The position numbers and the translations under genes were made by a program. A stretch of DNA of 49,862 nt, from positions 1 through 49,862 of the forward strand of contig NZ_POAF01000012.1 of assembly GCF_003309065.1 (NCBI RefSeq), read 5' to 3'. The stretch's first letter is position 1. Every line of letters begins with the position of its first letter. Shown one piece after another: positions 32,960 through 43,442 of this stretch. A model generated the notes under the pieces. It saw only the letters and a program-made list of their open reading frames with translations. It was not told the origin of the DNA and did no database searches. This stretch comes from Glutamicibacter soli (GTDB lineage: Bacteria > Actinomycetota > Actinomycetes > Actinomycetales > Micrococcaceae).

Positions 32960-34444
32960 ATGGCAACGGCGGCATTGACCCCCTTAGAACGGCAGTCGGT
33001 GTGGCGAACCCTCAAGTCTCCCCGATTGCTGAAAACCGAGCTGCTCGCCGGGCTGGTGGTCTCGCTGGCGCTGATTCCGGAGGTCATCGCGTTCACCGTG
33101 ATCGCCGGGGTGGATCCGCGGGTCGGCATTTTCGCCTCGTTCACCATGTCAGTTGTCATCGCCTTCACTGGCGGACGGCCGGCAATGATTACCGCGGCGG
33201 CTGGAGCGGTGGCCTTGGTGGTCGCTCCATTGGTGAGGACCCACGGCGTGGAGTACCTGTTCCCGGCCGTGATCCTGGCCGGAATCATCCAGATCCTGCT
33301 GGCCGCGCTGGGCGTGGCCAAGCTGCTGCGGTTCATACCGCGGCAGGTGATGATCGGCTTCGTGAACGGCCTGGCCATCTCGATCTTCCTGGCACAGATG
33401 CCCGAGCTGGTCGATGTGCCGTGGGCCGTGTATCCACTGGTGGCAGTCGGGATCGCGATCGTGTACCTGTTCCCGAAGCTGACCAACGCGGTTCCGGCGC
33501 CGCTGATCGCCATTGCGGTGCTCACGGCGGTGACGGTGTTCGCGAAGATCACGGTGCCCACGGTGGGCGACCAGGGCGAACTGCCCGAGTCGCTGCCGGT
33601 CTTCACGCTGCCCACTGTCCCGATCGACATGGAAACCCTGCGGATCATCGCGCCGTTCGCGGTGGCGGTGGCGTTCGTCGGCCTGCTGGAGTCGCTGCTG
33701 ACGGCGAAGCTTGTCGACGACATCACCGACACGCCGTCGAACAAGACGCGCGAGTCCTGGGCGCAGGGGGCCGCCAACGTGGTGACCGGCTTCTTCGGCG
33801 GGATCTGCGGCTGTGCGATGATCGGCCAGACCATGATCGGGGTGAAGGTTTCCGGCGGGCGCACGCGCATTTCCACGCTGTTCGCGGGCGTGTTCATGCT
33901 GGTGCTGGCCGTGGCGTTCGGCGACGTGGTGGCGCAGATCCCCATGGCCGCGCTCGTCGCGGTGATGGTAGTGGTCTCCGCCGCGACTTTCAACTGGCAC
34001 AGCATACGGCCTTCCACGCTGCGGATGATGCCCAAGAGCGAAACCTTCGTCATGCTCGTCACCGTGGTGCTGACCGTGGCGACCAGCAACCTGGCCATCG
34101 GGGTAGGCGCCGGCATCCTCACGGCGATGGTGCTGTTTGCCAACCGAGTGGCGCATTTCGTGACGGTCGACCGCAGGGTGGACGGGGACACCGCAATCTA
34201 TACGGTGACCGGCGAACTGTTTTTCGCCTCGTCCAACGACCTGTACACGCAGTTCGACTACGCGCAGGATCCGCAGCAGGTAGTGATTGACCTAAGCGCC
34301 TCGCACGTGTGGGACGCCTCGACCGTGGCCGCGCTGGATTCCGTAGCCGCCAAGTACGCCGGCTACGGCAAGAGCGTCGAGGTCCGCGGGCTGAACGAGC
34401 CCAGCGCCAGGTTCCGCGACCGGCTCAGCGGCAACCTGGATTAG
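32960..34444 (+). CDS. SulP family inorganic anion transporter
   Basis: A 494-residue SLC26/SulP protein. A polytopic domain of at least ten helices contains GGRPAMITAAAGAVALVVAPLV and the signature FFGGICGCAMIGQTMIGVKVSGGRTR. A C-terminal STAS domain follows (QQVVIDLSASHVWDASTVAALD). Such proteins carry sulfate, bicarbonate or other anions across the membrane; the substrate is not certain. The frame opens at 32891, but the ATG at 32960 begins the family N-terminus. Its stop overlaps the convergent GGDEF gene by 4 bp. A TAGAAT near 32912 may be its -10. Confidence 0.9.
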   Translation: MATAALTPLERQSVWRTLKSPRLLKTELLAGLVVSLALIPEVIAFTVIAGVDPRVGIFASFTMSVVIAFTGGRPAMITAAAGAVALVVAPLVRTHGVEYLFPAVILAGIIQILLAALGVAKLLRFIPRQVMIGFVNGLAISIFLAQMPELVDVPWAVYPLVAVGIAIVYLFPKLTNAVPAPLIAIAVLTAVTVFAKITVPTVGDQGELPESLPVFTLPTVPIDMETLRIIAPFAVAVAFVGLLESLLTAKLVDDITDTPSNKTRESWAQGAANVVTGFFGGICGCAMIGQTMIGVKVSGGRTRISTLFAGVFMLVLAVAFGDVVAQIPMAALVAVMVVVSAATFNWHSIRPSTLRMMPKSETFVMLVTVVLTVATSNLAIGVGAGILTAMVLFANRVAHFVTVDRRVDGDTAIYTVTGELFFASSNDLYTQFDYAQDPQQVVIDLSASHVWDASTVAALDSVAAKYAGYGKSVEVRGLNEPSARFRDRLSGNLD

Positions 34445-35478
34445 TCGCGCTGCTCCGCCCGCTCGCGCTTGGAGATATACATGGCGCGGTCCGCACGCAG
34501 GATGACCATGCTCAGGTTATCGTCCGGTTCCGCGGTGGCCACCCCAAAACTCCAGCTGTGCTCGGAGGATTCGTGGACGCGTTCCATGAGCTGCTGGGCC
34601 TGGTCGTATCCGGTCTGGGGCATCAGGAGCACGAATTCGTCGCCGCCCAGCCGGGTGATCACATCGTTCTTGCGGGTCGCGCGCTTCAAGTGCCGGACCA
34701 GCCCGCGCAGCACCTCGTCGCCGGCCGCGTGGCCGAACTGGTCGTTGATCTGCTTGAAGCCGTCCATGTCCACCAACGCGACGCTGACCGGCTGGTTCTG
34801 CCGGCGCCCCTGGGCCAGGGCGGCATCGCCCATCCGGCCCAGCGCCCGGCGGTTGTAGGCGCCGGTGAGCACGTCGATTTCCGTCTGCTGCTTGAATTTG
34901 CGTTTCACGAAGCTGCCGACAAACATGCCGACCACGGTGAAGAACACCAGGCTCAGGACGTTAAGCAGGCCGTTCTGGTGCTCGGTGCCCACCGCCGGGC
35001 CGAACAGCAGCGAATAGGTGAGGGTGAAGACGAGGATGGGATAAATGGTCATCCGGGAGATCACCGAAGGGAAGAGCCACGCCATGTACAGCGCGATCAG
35101 CGGGAACTCCTGGAGCCGGAAGACGAACTGCTCGTGGTCGACGGTGAAGCCCACAAAGTAGACGAAGGCCGTCAGTTCCGCCAAGGCGCCGAGGTAGGCG
35201 AGCCACAGCGGGAACGCGTCGCGCAGGATCACCACCAGCGTCACGACACCCAGGGCCCCGGCAAACCGCCCTACGGCCACTAGCTGCAGCGCTTCCGAAG
35301 GGAAGGTCCTGAACAGGTTCAGGCCGTAGAAGACGGACAGGAAGCAGGCGACGATGCCGGTCACCGCGATCTCCATACTGGTGATGGCGCGGACTCGCGC
35401 GGGAAGCAGCCTGGAGCGCCATGAAATACCCGTCTGACTTCGCCGCTCTACCTGTTTTTCCAAGCCCCGCCACCCCAT
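34441..35478 (-). CDS. Membrane-bound diguanylate cyclase (GGDEF)
   Basis: A 345-residue protein with about six N-terminal helices (residues 35-192) and a GGDEF domain (about 198-345). The active site reads GGDEF (278-282), and RKND (269-272) five residues upstream is a complete inhibitory I-site. It should make cyclic di-GMP from two GTP and be feedback inhibited. It is divergent from an EAL protein 125 bp away, an obvious synthesis/degradation pair. The ATG at 35478 has no clear ribosome site; an internal ATG at 35376 is possible. Confidence 0.92.
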   Translation of the reverse strand: MGWRGLEKQVERRSQTGISWRSRLLPARVRAITSMEIAVTGIVACFLSVFYGLNLFRTFPSEALQLVAVGRFAGALGVVTLVVILRDAFPLWLAYLGALAELTAFVYFVGFTVDHEQFVFRLQEFPLIALYMAWLFPSVISRMTIYPILVFTLTYSLLFGPAVGTEHQNGLLNVLSLVFFTVVGMFVGSFVKRKFKQQTEIDVLTGAYNRRALGRMGDAALAQGRRQNQPVSVALVDMDGFKQINDQFGHAAGDEVLRGLVRHLKRATRKNDVITRLGGDEFVLLMPQTGYDQAQQLMERVHESSEHSWSFGVATAEPDDNLSMVILRADRAMYISKRERAEQRD

Positions 35479-35603
35479 TGTCTACAAATTGTTCAAAAAC
35501 GGACCGCATCGGATCGGCCGGATGTGTAAAATCTGCTTCGGGCGTAAGCTCCGGCTGACCTTGGCCAGACGCAACGTACGGTCCCTCACCCGTTAGGCAA
35601 ATA

Positions 35604-36299
35604 GTGAAGTTCGTTTTCCAGCCCCTCATTGATCTTCGAAACAAAACTCTACTGGGTTTCGAGGCACTGACCCGATTCGACGACGGCCGCGGCCCTCAAG
35701 AGCATTTCAGCGAAGCCCGCGCCGATGGCCGGATCGTCGAGCTGGAGCTGGAGGCCATAAAGGGAATCCTCGACGCCAGCCGCCGGCTGCCAGACGAGTA
35801 CCTGGTCACGCTCAATGCCTCGGGCCCGACTATCGAGGCCTTCGCCGCTTCCGCGATGAAGCTTGATGGGCGGCTGGTCTGGGGGCTGGAGCTGAATGAG
35901 GAATCTGAGCCCTGCAGCTCCGGCCGCGCCCGGCAGTACGCCGATACCCTTGGCTGTCTGCTGCTGATCGACGACGCGGGCGTCGCCTACGCGAACCGCG
36001 AGCGCATCGAATGCCTGCATCCCGACATCGTGAAGCTGGATCGCAGCATGATCATCAACTACGAGTCCTCCGCCGAGGTACGCGGCATGGTCGCCAACCT
36101 GCTGGAGGCCGCCCGGGAGACCGGGGCCCGGACCCTGGCCGAGGGCGTCGAGACCCCGGAGCACATCGAGCTGGTCGACCGGCTGGGCTTCAGCTACGCC
36201 CAGGGGTTCTACTACAGCCGGGGCCTGCCCGCCGCGGAGCTTGCAGATGCCATGCGCGAGTTAAACCGGCGCGTCGGGATCGATACTCCGGGTTTCTGA
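35604..36299 (+). CDS. EAL-domain cyclic di-GMP phosphodiesterase
   Basis: A 231-residue stand-alone EAL domain. Metal and catalytic positions are kept: EAL at 20-22, Asn71, Glu96, the Asp-Asp pair 123-124, Lys144, Glu180 (AEGVE) and Gln200. Spacing from the Asp pair to the end matches active enzymes. It should hydrolyse c-di-GMP to pGpG, although the loop reads DDAG rather than DDFG. The GTG at 35604 is the only start between the domain and an in-frame stop. It is divergent from the cyclase, and its 3' end overlaps the small membrane-protein gene by 39 bp. Confidence 0.88.
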   Translation: MKFVFQPLIDLRNKTLLGFEALTRFDDGRGPQEHFSEARADGRIVELELEAIKGILDASRRLPDEYLVTLNASGPTIEAFAASAMKLDGRLVWGLELNEESEPCSSGRARQYADTLGCLLLIDDAGVAYANRERIECLHPDIVKLDRSMIINYESSAEVRGMVANLLEAARETGARTLAEGVETPEHIELVDRLGFSYAQGFYYSRGLPAAELADAMRELNRRVGIDTPGF

Positions 36300-36482
36300 G
36301 CGCCGCTCGCGCCCCTTGGAGCCGCCGAAGCGGATCGGCGGCAGGATCTTGGTGATGCCCAGGATCAGGTAGATCACCGTGTTGATCGCGACGAACGACG
36401 CCAGCACGCTGAACCACTGCGCGTAGAGCACCGACTCGGGAAGCAGTATGCCTCGCGGGACATGCATCGCTAATTCCATCAT
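36261..36482 (-). CDS. Small membrane protein linked to the glycosyltransferase
   Basis: A 73-residue protein with one or two helices (YAQWFSVLASFVAINTVIYLILGI) and a charged C-terminus. It starts two bases after the glycosyltransferase stop and is surely co-transcribed. Position and topology recall the small accessory subunits of exopolysaccharide synthases, such as PgaD, but there is no clear homology. The start is one of two adjacent ATG codons at 36482 and 36479. Confidence 0.7.
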   Translation of the reverse strand: MMELAMHVPRGILLPESVLYAQWFSVLASFVAINTVIYLILGITKILPPIRFGGSKGRERRSETRSIDPDAPV

Positions 36483-36484
36483 GA

Positions 36485-37915
36485 CTAGGCTTCCTTTCGG
36501 GCCGGTGCGTGCTCGACGTGCTTCCAGTCGGCGCTCTTGGCAAATGCGATGTCCCAAACGCCCTTGAGGAACGCCAGGTCCAGGAAGGCGTCGTAGACCA
36601 GCTCCGGCAGCACCAGCGCCGCCAGGAGCCGGGCCTTCCAGCCGCCGCTCCAGGCGGTGACCACGCGTTCAACCGCGAAGACCAGGCCGAGCAGCATCCA
36701 GAACGGGAACCACACCCAGGTGTCCATGGAAACAAGCATCAGCACCATCAGGAAGAAGTAGCTGAACAGGGCGATGACCCCGTAGCCGATGCCGATCTGC
36801 TGCGACCAGTAGCGCACGGTCTGCGGGGTGACGCCGTAGGCGCCCAGGTTCTCCAGCGCCCCGCGCTGCCAGCGCAGGCGCTGCGCCCAGAGCATCTTCC
36901 AGTTGGGCATCAGCTCGGTGACCACGGTGCACTCGTTCGGGGAGGTGATCAGCGCGCCCAGGGACTTCAGCGCGATGGTCAGCTCATTGTCCTCGGTCAG
37001 CGCCGCGGTGTCGTAGACCTCGCCATGCTTGCCCGGGATCGTGGTGCCGCGGGCGGCGGCCACCTCGCGCAGCGCGGTGGCGCGGAAGACCGAGGCGGTC
37101 CCGGTGAGCACGAAAACGCGGCCGTCGCGGCGGGCGATCTCGCGCTGGTAGCGGGCGTATTCGTTGCGCTGGAACTGGCCCAGCACCCCGTGGCCCTCTT
37201 CGCCGTGGAACAGCCCGCCCACGGACATCAGCGCGCGGTCGGCGGTGAAGCGGTCGCGGGCGGTGGCCAGGAAGTCGGTGCCGATCTGGCTGTCGGCATC
37301 CATGACCATGACGCAGTCGTTGTCGCCCATGCCGGGCAGGATCTGCGCCAGCGCCTGGTTCAGCGCGCCACCCTTCTTGTGCTTGTTGTCCACGGATTCG
37401 AACACGTCGACGCCGTGCGCTCGGGCGACGTCCACGGTGCCGTCGGTGCAGTTGTCCGCGACCACCAGGATCCGGGCGGGCAGGAAGCTCTGCTGCTTCA
37501 GCGCGTTGATGGTGTGCCCCAGCGAGGTTTCCTCATTGTGCGCGGGAATCAGCACGGTGACGGTAACCGGCCCGGCGTACACGCCGCGGGTGCGGTCCAT
37601 GATGCGCTTGGGCGCCAGCGGCCGGGAGGACTTCTGGATCGGGGTGCGGCGGTAGCGCAGGGTGACCACGCGTTCGCCGACCACGACGAACAGGATGAGG
37701 ACCAGGGCGATGAGCACCGCGCCAATGAGGATCGACAGGTCGGGCAACTGGGTGCTGTAGAACGTGGACCAGATGCCGCCGAGCTGCACCTTGACCGGGT
37801 GCCACATCTGCGGAGTCGTCCCGCTGGCGCTCAGCACCCACCAGAGCAGCAGCGCTGCCAGCACGACGATGACGATGACGGCGATACCCACGAGGCGACC
37901 GAAATGCTTGTGCAT
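36485..37915 (-). CDS. Processive family 2 glycosyltransferase
   Basis: A 476-residue membrane glycosyltransferase. Two N-terminal helices precede the GT-A domain with VLIPAHNEE (121-129), Asp154, DAD (206-208), TED (307-309) and QRLRW (345-349). Three to four helices follow. This D,D,D,QxxRW set defines processive synthases of cellulose, hyaluronan and poly-GlcNAc; the sugar is not readable. No PilZ domain is fused, so any c-di-GMP control would need another protein. GAAAG precedes the ATG. It forms an operon with a small membrane protein and lies beside GGDEF and EAL genes. Confidence 0.9.
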   Translation of the reverse strand: MHKHFGRLVGIAVIVIVVLAALLLWWVLSASGTTPQMWHPVKVQLGGIWSTFYSTQLPDLSILIGAVLIALVLILFVVVGERVVTLRYRRTPIQKSSRPLAPKRIMDRTRGVYAGPVTVTVLIPAHNEETSLGHTINALKQQSFLPARILVVADNCTDGTVDVARAHGVDVFESVDNKHKKGGALNQALAQILPGMGDNDCVMVMDADSQIGTDFLATARDRFTADRALMSVGGLFHGEEGHGVLGQFQRNEYARYQREIARRDGRVFVLTGTASVFRATALREVAAARGTTIPGKHGEVYDTAALTEDNELTIALKSLGALITSPNECTVVTELMPNWKMLWAQRLRWQRGALENLGAYGVTPQTVRYWSQQIGIGYGVIALFSYFFLMVLMLVSMDTWVWFPFWMLLGLVFAVERVVTAWSGGWKARLLAALVLPELVYDAFLDLAFLKGVWDIAFAKSADWKHVEHAPARKEA

Positions 37916-38038
37916 AACTATCTTTCGGAAATAGGCAAAATATTCAGCTGTGGGACCCCAGCTAAAACCTATCCCATCACCTCGGAGTTCGTACAGGACT
38001 CGCCGTGCGGTGCACCCGGAATCCGCAGCTTTGCGCGC

Positions 38039-39655
<1,617 letters not shown>

Positions 39656-39806
39656 GCGTGTACTCCCTGGGTCTTCAGCGGATGGGCGGCAGCGGCGCCG
39701 TGGTGTCCGGCGTCACATTCCACACCCTAACGCGCGGCCCGTGTCCAGCCAAGCAGCGGCGGACCCTGTGCCTGTCCACCGACGCTTCCCGCCATCGGGG
39801 TCGGAG

Positions 39807-40148
39807 CTAGCCGGCCGCCTTGGCCACCAGCTCCCGGATGCGCTGCTCCGTGGCATCGTCCAGCGAGGTGAGCGTCCAGGCTACTGGGTGCATGTGTGCG
39901 CCCTGTTCGAAGGCGGGGTTCGCTACCTCGCCGAAGCCGAAGACCAGGTAGTCCTTGTCCGGCTTGATGTAGCAGACGTCCTCGCCGTCCTTGACATAGA
40001 ACGGCAGGCCCCAGCGGAGAACGGGCTCCAGGCCGGGCGCGGTCTCGCGGATGATGGCGTGAAGGCGTTCGGCGATCCCGCGGTAGGGTTCCGGTGCCGA
40101 GGCGAGCTTGGCGAGGACCGCGTCGTCGCCCTTTTTACCGAAAATCAT
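39807..40148 (-). CDS. DUF1801 domain protein
   Basis: A 113-residue protein with the DUF1801 (YdhG/YdeI-like) pattern LRWGLPFYVKDGEDVCYIKPDKDYLVFGF and a C-terminal helical end. Members have a SufE/frataxin-like fold with no settled role. AAGGAGC precedes the ATG. A second DUF1801 gene lies at 41847, on the other strand after an MFS gene. Confidence 0.85.
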   Translation of the reverse strand: MIFGKKGDDAVLAKLASAPEPYRGIAERLHAIIRETAPGLEPVLRWGLPFYVKDGEDVCYIKPDKDYLVFGFGEVANPAFEQGAHMHPVAWTLTSLDDATEQRIRELVAKAAG

Positions 40149-40327
40149 TGGCTGGCTCCTTCAGGTGGCCGGTGGATGTCCACGGGGCAGGCTTAGATGC
40201 GCCACGCCCCGCCTGCAATTCTAGGTCCTGCCTCCGGCGGCATGCAGAAGAATTTTTTTCGCGTCTGAATTCGCCGACAGCGGCCAACTGCCGCTTCCTT
40301 CCGTACAGGTCAGCACAGGATCAGACA

Positions 40328-40340
40328 GGTTGCGGCAACC
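40328..40340. promoter_or_regulatory. 13-bp palindrome upstream of the MFS gene
   Basis: GGTTGC-G-GCAACC is perfect and lies 102 bp before the MFS start within a 294-bp divergent gap. It may be an operator. The rest of the gap holds GATATACGC near 40413, a possible -10, and a run of seven T near 40253, but no gene. Confidence 0.35.
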
Positions 40341-40442
40341 GTTGGAGCAGGCAGGGATTCGCGCAGCGCCTGCTGACTCTGTGGGTGGGTGTCCGTATCC
40401 TTTTCACTACCGATATACGCTGCACCGACCCGAGGAATCGAC

Positions 40443-41831
40443 ATGAGCGAGATCCCGCAGGGAAGCGATGTTCATGATTCGAACCCGCAGGTTCCGGAGC
40501 ATGGAATGCGCTCATTCCTGCATATCCTGATCAATACCGCCGTGGCCAACCTGACCACGAGCTACCTGTGGTTCGCGCTGACCTTCTGGGTGTACCTGGA
40601 AACCGAGAACGTCATGGCCACCGGCATCATCGGCGGTGCCTTCATGCTGCTGATTGCGCTGTTCTCCATGGTTTTCGGCACCATCGTGGACCAGCACCGC
40701 AAGAAAATCGTATTCGTCTTTTCCGCCGCCGTGACCGCGGTGATGTTCACGCTGGCGGGGCTGCTCTACCTGTGGCTGCCCACCGAGCGAATCCTGGACA
40801 TCGACGGCTGGGAATTCTGGCTGTTCTGCATCGTGATCCTGCTCGGCGCCATCGTGGAGCAGATGCGGGGCATCGCGTTGTCCACCACGGTGACGCTGCT
40901 GATCCCGGTGGAACGGCACGCGAACGCCAACGGCCTGGTCGGCACCGTGCAGGGGCTGGCGTTCATCGTCACCAGCGTGTTCTCCGGGCTGTCGATCGGC
41001 TTGCTGGGCATGGGCTGGACGCTGGTTATCTCCATCGCGCTTGTGGTGCTGACGATGCTGCATCTGGTCACCATCTCCATCCCTGAGGACAAGCCGCAGG
41101 CCGACCCCGAGGTTTCGGGCGGGAAGACCGCGCACCTGCGGCTGGGCTTCACCACGGTGATGGCGATCCCGGGGCTACTGGCGCTGATCATCTTCTCGAT
41201 GTTCAACAACCTGATCGGCGGCATCTACATGGCGCTGATGGATCCCTACGGGCTGACCGTGATGTCGGTGGAGGCCTGGGGCATCACCTTCGGTCTGGCC
41301 TCGACCGGCTTCATCGTCGGCGGCGCGCTGGTGGCGAAGTTCGGCTTGGGCAGGAATCCGATCCGCACGCTGCTGATCCTGGTCGCCTGCATGGGCTTCC
41401 TGGGCGCGGTCTTCACGGTGCGCGAATGGGTATGGCTGTATATCGCGGGCATCTGGCTGTACATGTGCCTGATTCCTGCCTGCGAGGCGGCCGAGCAGAC
41501 AGTGATCCAGAAGGTCGTGCCGTTCCGGCGGCAGGGCCGCGTGTTCGGCTTCGCCCAGATGATGGAGGCTTCCGCGGCCCCGATCACCGCATTCCTGGTC
41601 GCCCCGCTGGCCCAGTACCTGATCATCCCGTTCATGAAAAGCGCCGAGGGCGACGCCGCCTTCGGCTGGCTGGTCGGGCAGGGGCAGGCGCGCGGGATCG
41701 CGCTGATCTTCCTGGTCGGCGGCCTGGTCATGATCCTGGCCGCGCTGCTGGCCATGACCACCGGGCAGTACCGCAAGCTGTCCGCCATCTTCCTTTCGGA
41801 CGAGCCGACGCCGGCCGCCGAAGCCAGCTAG
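40443..41831 (+). CDS. MFS transporter
   Basis: A 462-residue major facilitator protein with about twelve helices and the loop GTIVDQHRKKIVFVFSAAV, a version of the MFS A-motif. It resembles the MFS_3/enterobactin exporter-like branch, generally drug or siderophore efflux, but the substrate is unknown. The frame opens at 40389, but the ATG at 40443 follows GAGGAA. A DUF1801 gene starts 15 bp after its stop and is probably co-transcribed. Confidence 0.88.
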   Translation: MSEIPQGSDVHDSNPQVPEHGMRSFLHILINTAVANLTTSYLWFALTFWVYLETENVMATGIIGGAFMLLIALFSMVFGTIVDQHRKKIVFVFSAAVTAVMFTLAGLLYLWLPTERILDIDGWEFWLFCIVILLGAIVEQMRGIALSTTVTLLIPVERHANANGLVGTVQGLAFIVTSVFSGLSIGLLGMGWTLVISIALVVLTMLHLVTISIPEDKPQADPEVSGGKTAHLRLGFTTVMAIPGLLALIIFSMFNNLIGGIYMALMDPYGLTVMSVEAWGITFGLASTGFIVGGALVAKFGLGRNPIRTLLILVACMGFLGAVFTVREWVWLYIAGIWLYMCLIPACEAAEQTVIQKVVPFRRQGRVFGFAQMMEASAAPITAFLVAPLAQYLIIPFMKSAEGDAAFGWLVGQGQARGIALIFLVGGLVMILAALLAMTTGQYRKLSAIFLSDEPTPAAEAS

Positions 41832-41846
41832 AACCAGGAGCCCGCC

Positions 41847-42263
41847 ATGGCCAGTGCACCCAAGACCCAGCCCACCGATGCCAGCGTCGAGGAGTTCCTC
41901 GCCGCCGCCACCCCGGCCAAACGCCGGACCGACGGCGAGCAGCTGGCCCGGATCTTCGCCGAAACCACCGGGGCCGACCCGGTGATGTGGGGGCCGTCGA
42001 TCGTGGGCTACGGCCAGTACCGGTATGTCTCCCCCGCCAATGCGCGCACCACCGGCATCTGGCCCAAAACCGGATTCTCGCCGCGCAAAACGGCGCTGTC
42101 CATCTACGGGCTCAAGGACCTGCCCGCAGGCGCAGCGCTGCTCCCGGAACTCGGCACGTATACCGAGGGAGCAGGCTGCGTCTACGTGAAGAAGCTGGAT
42201 GACGTCGACGAGTCGGTGCTGCGCAGGCTCATCGCGATTGCGTTTTCACGCGGGGATGACTAG
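41847..42263 (+). CDS. DUF1801 domain protein
   Basis: A 138-residue DUF1801 protein of a different subgroup from the one at 39807: TPAKRRTDGEQLARIFAETTGADPVMWGPSIVGYG and YVKKLDDVDESVLRRLI. Function is unknown. CAGGAGC precedes the ATG. It follows the MFS gene closely and its stop overlaps the convergent gene by 4 bp. Confidence 0.87.
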   Translation: MASAPKTQPTDASVEEFLAAATPAKRRTDGEQLARIFAETTGADPVMWGPSIVGYGQYRYVSPANARTTGIWPKTGFSPRKTALSIYGLKDLPAGAALLPELGTYTEGAGCVYVKKLDDVDESVLRRLIAIAFSRGDD

Positions 42264-43369
42264 ACGGCTTCCTCGAAGAAGGCTTCCACCTCGCTGATGC
42301 CGGCGGAGACCACCGGGACCAGGCGTTCGTCGATGCTGTAGGTTTCCCCGTCGCGCTGCAGCAGGCCGAAACCTGCCAGCGAGGCCATTGCCTCGGTGGC
42401 CTCTGGCAGCACCGAGTCGTAGATCTTCGCGCCGACATTGCGGCGCAGGCCTTCCAGGTCCCCGTCGCGTCCGGTGGACGCGGTGACCAGCAGGTTGCGC
42501 ACCACCAGGTAGTGGGCTTCGTCGCGCAGGCTGGTGTCCATGGTCGGGTTCAGGTGCGCCTGCACGCAGGCGACGGCCATCTCGAAGAGCAGCTGGGCGC
42601 TGTCGGCCTGCTCGCCGTCCAGGAATTCGGCGAAGGCTTCCTCGTCGCGCACGATGCTGGTTTCGGTGGTGGTCACCACGGACATCATCGCCGCGTTCCA
42701 GATGTAGTTGAAGCGCAGCGGGGCCGGGGCGTCGGCTTCCACGGACTGCGCGTCGATGCCCATGGCCTCGAAGACCTGGGCCCGCGAGGAGCTGGCGGAA
42801 TCGGTGAAGTCGTTGGTCGCGATGCCGTCGCCGATGGCCACCGCGAAGTTCTTCACGGCGTCGAAGAGCGGGGTGGCGCGCAGCAGGGCGCAGATTTCCG
42901 CATCGCCTTCAGCGAAGCCGTCCAGGGCGTCTTCCAGCATCTCGCGCACTTCCTCGAGATTATCCGCGCCGCCCTGCCACAGGCTGGTGTCCTCGGCGAA
43001 GCTGAAGAAGTCCAGCCAGGTGGAGAAGATCGGCTCGGGCGCCACGTTGTCCGGCAGGTTGACCAGGAAGTCGGCCAGGGCCTGGCCGAAGAGCTCCGGG
43101 TCCAGGTCGAACAGGTTGGAGCTGCGCGCGGTTTCGGCGTACTCCCCGCCGATGGTGCGGATGACGTCCAACTGGATCTCCGCGGCCTGGGCTGCGTCCG
43201 CCGGAGAGAAGGCAGGAACCTGGGCGGCGACCCAGGCGACGTACTGGCCGCGCAGCGCGTCAACCGACAGCTCGGCCTGGATCTTGTGCACGCTGCGGCC
43301 GCGCTGGGCCGCCTTGGCAGGGTTTCCTGCGCCGGAGTTCTTTTTGCCTTGACGCTTCTTGCTGGCCAT
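42260..43369 (-). CDS. Conserved actinobacterial hypothetical protein
   Basis: A 369-residue acidic soluble protein with a basic N-terminal tail (ASKKRQGKKNSG) and an otherwise helical sequence. No catalytic motif or membrane segment is visible, and I do not recognise a characterised family. The frame opens at 43417, but GAAGGACGG before the ATG at 43369 supports that start. It is on the same strand as purU, 73 bp downstream of it. Confidence 0.75.
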   Translation of the reverse strand: MASKKRQGKKNSGAGNPAKAAQRGRSVHKIQAELSVDALRGQYVAWVAAQVPAFSPADAAQAAEIQLDVIRTIGGEYAETARSSNLFDLDPELFGQALADFLVNLPDNVAPEPIFSTWLDFFSFAEDTSLWQGGADNLEEVREMLEDALDGFAEGDAEICALLRATPLFDAVKNFAVAIGDGIATNDFTDSASSSRAQVFEAMGIDAQSVEADAPAPLRFNYIWNAAMMSVVTTTETSIVRDEEAFAEFLDGEQADSAQLLFEMAVACVQAHLNPTMDTSLRDEAHYLVVRNLLVTASTGRDGDLEGLRRNVGAKIYDSVLPEATEAMASLAGFGLLQRDGETYSIDERLVPVVSAGISEVEAFFEEAV

Positions 43370-43442
43370 GAGCCGTCCTTCGCTTGGGTGGAGGTTTGCC
43401 ATTAAGCCTACGGGCAACGGCTGGCCTCCTGCGACCCGGATG

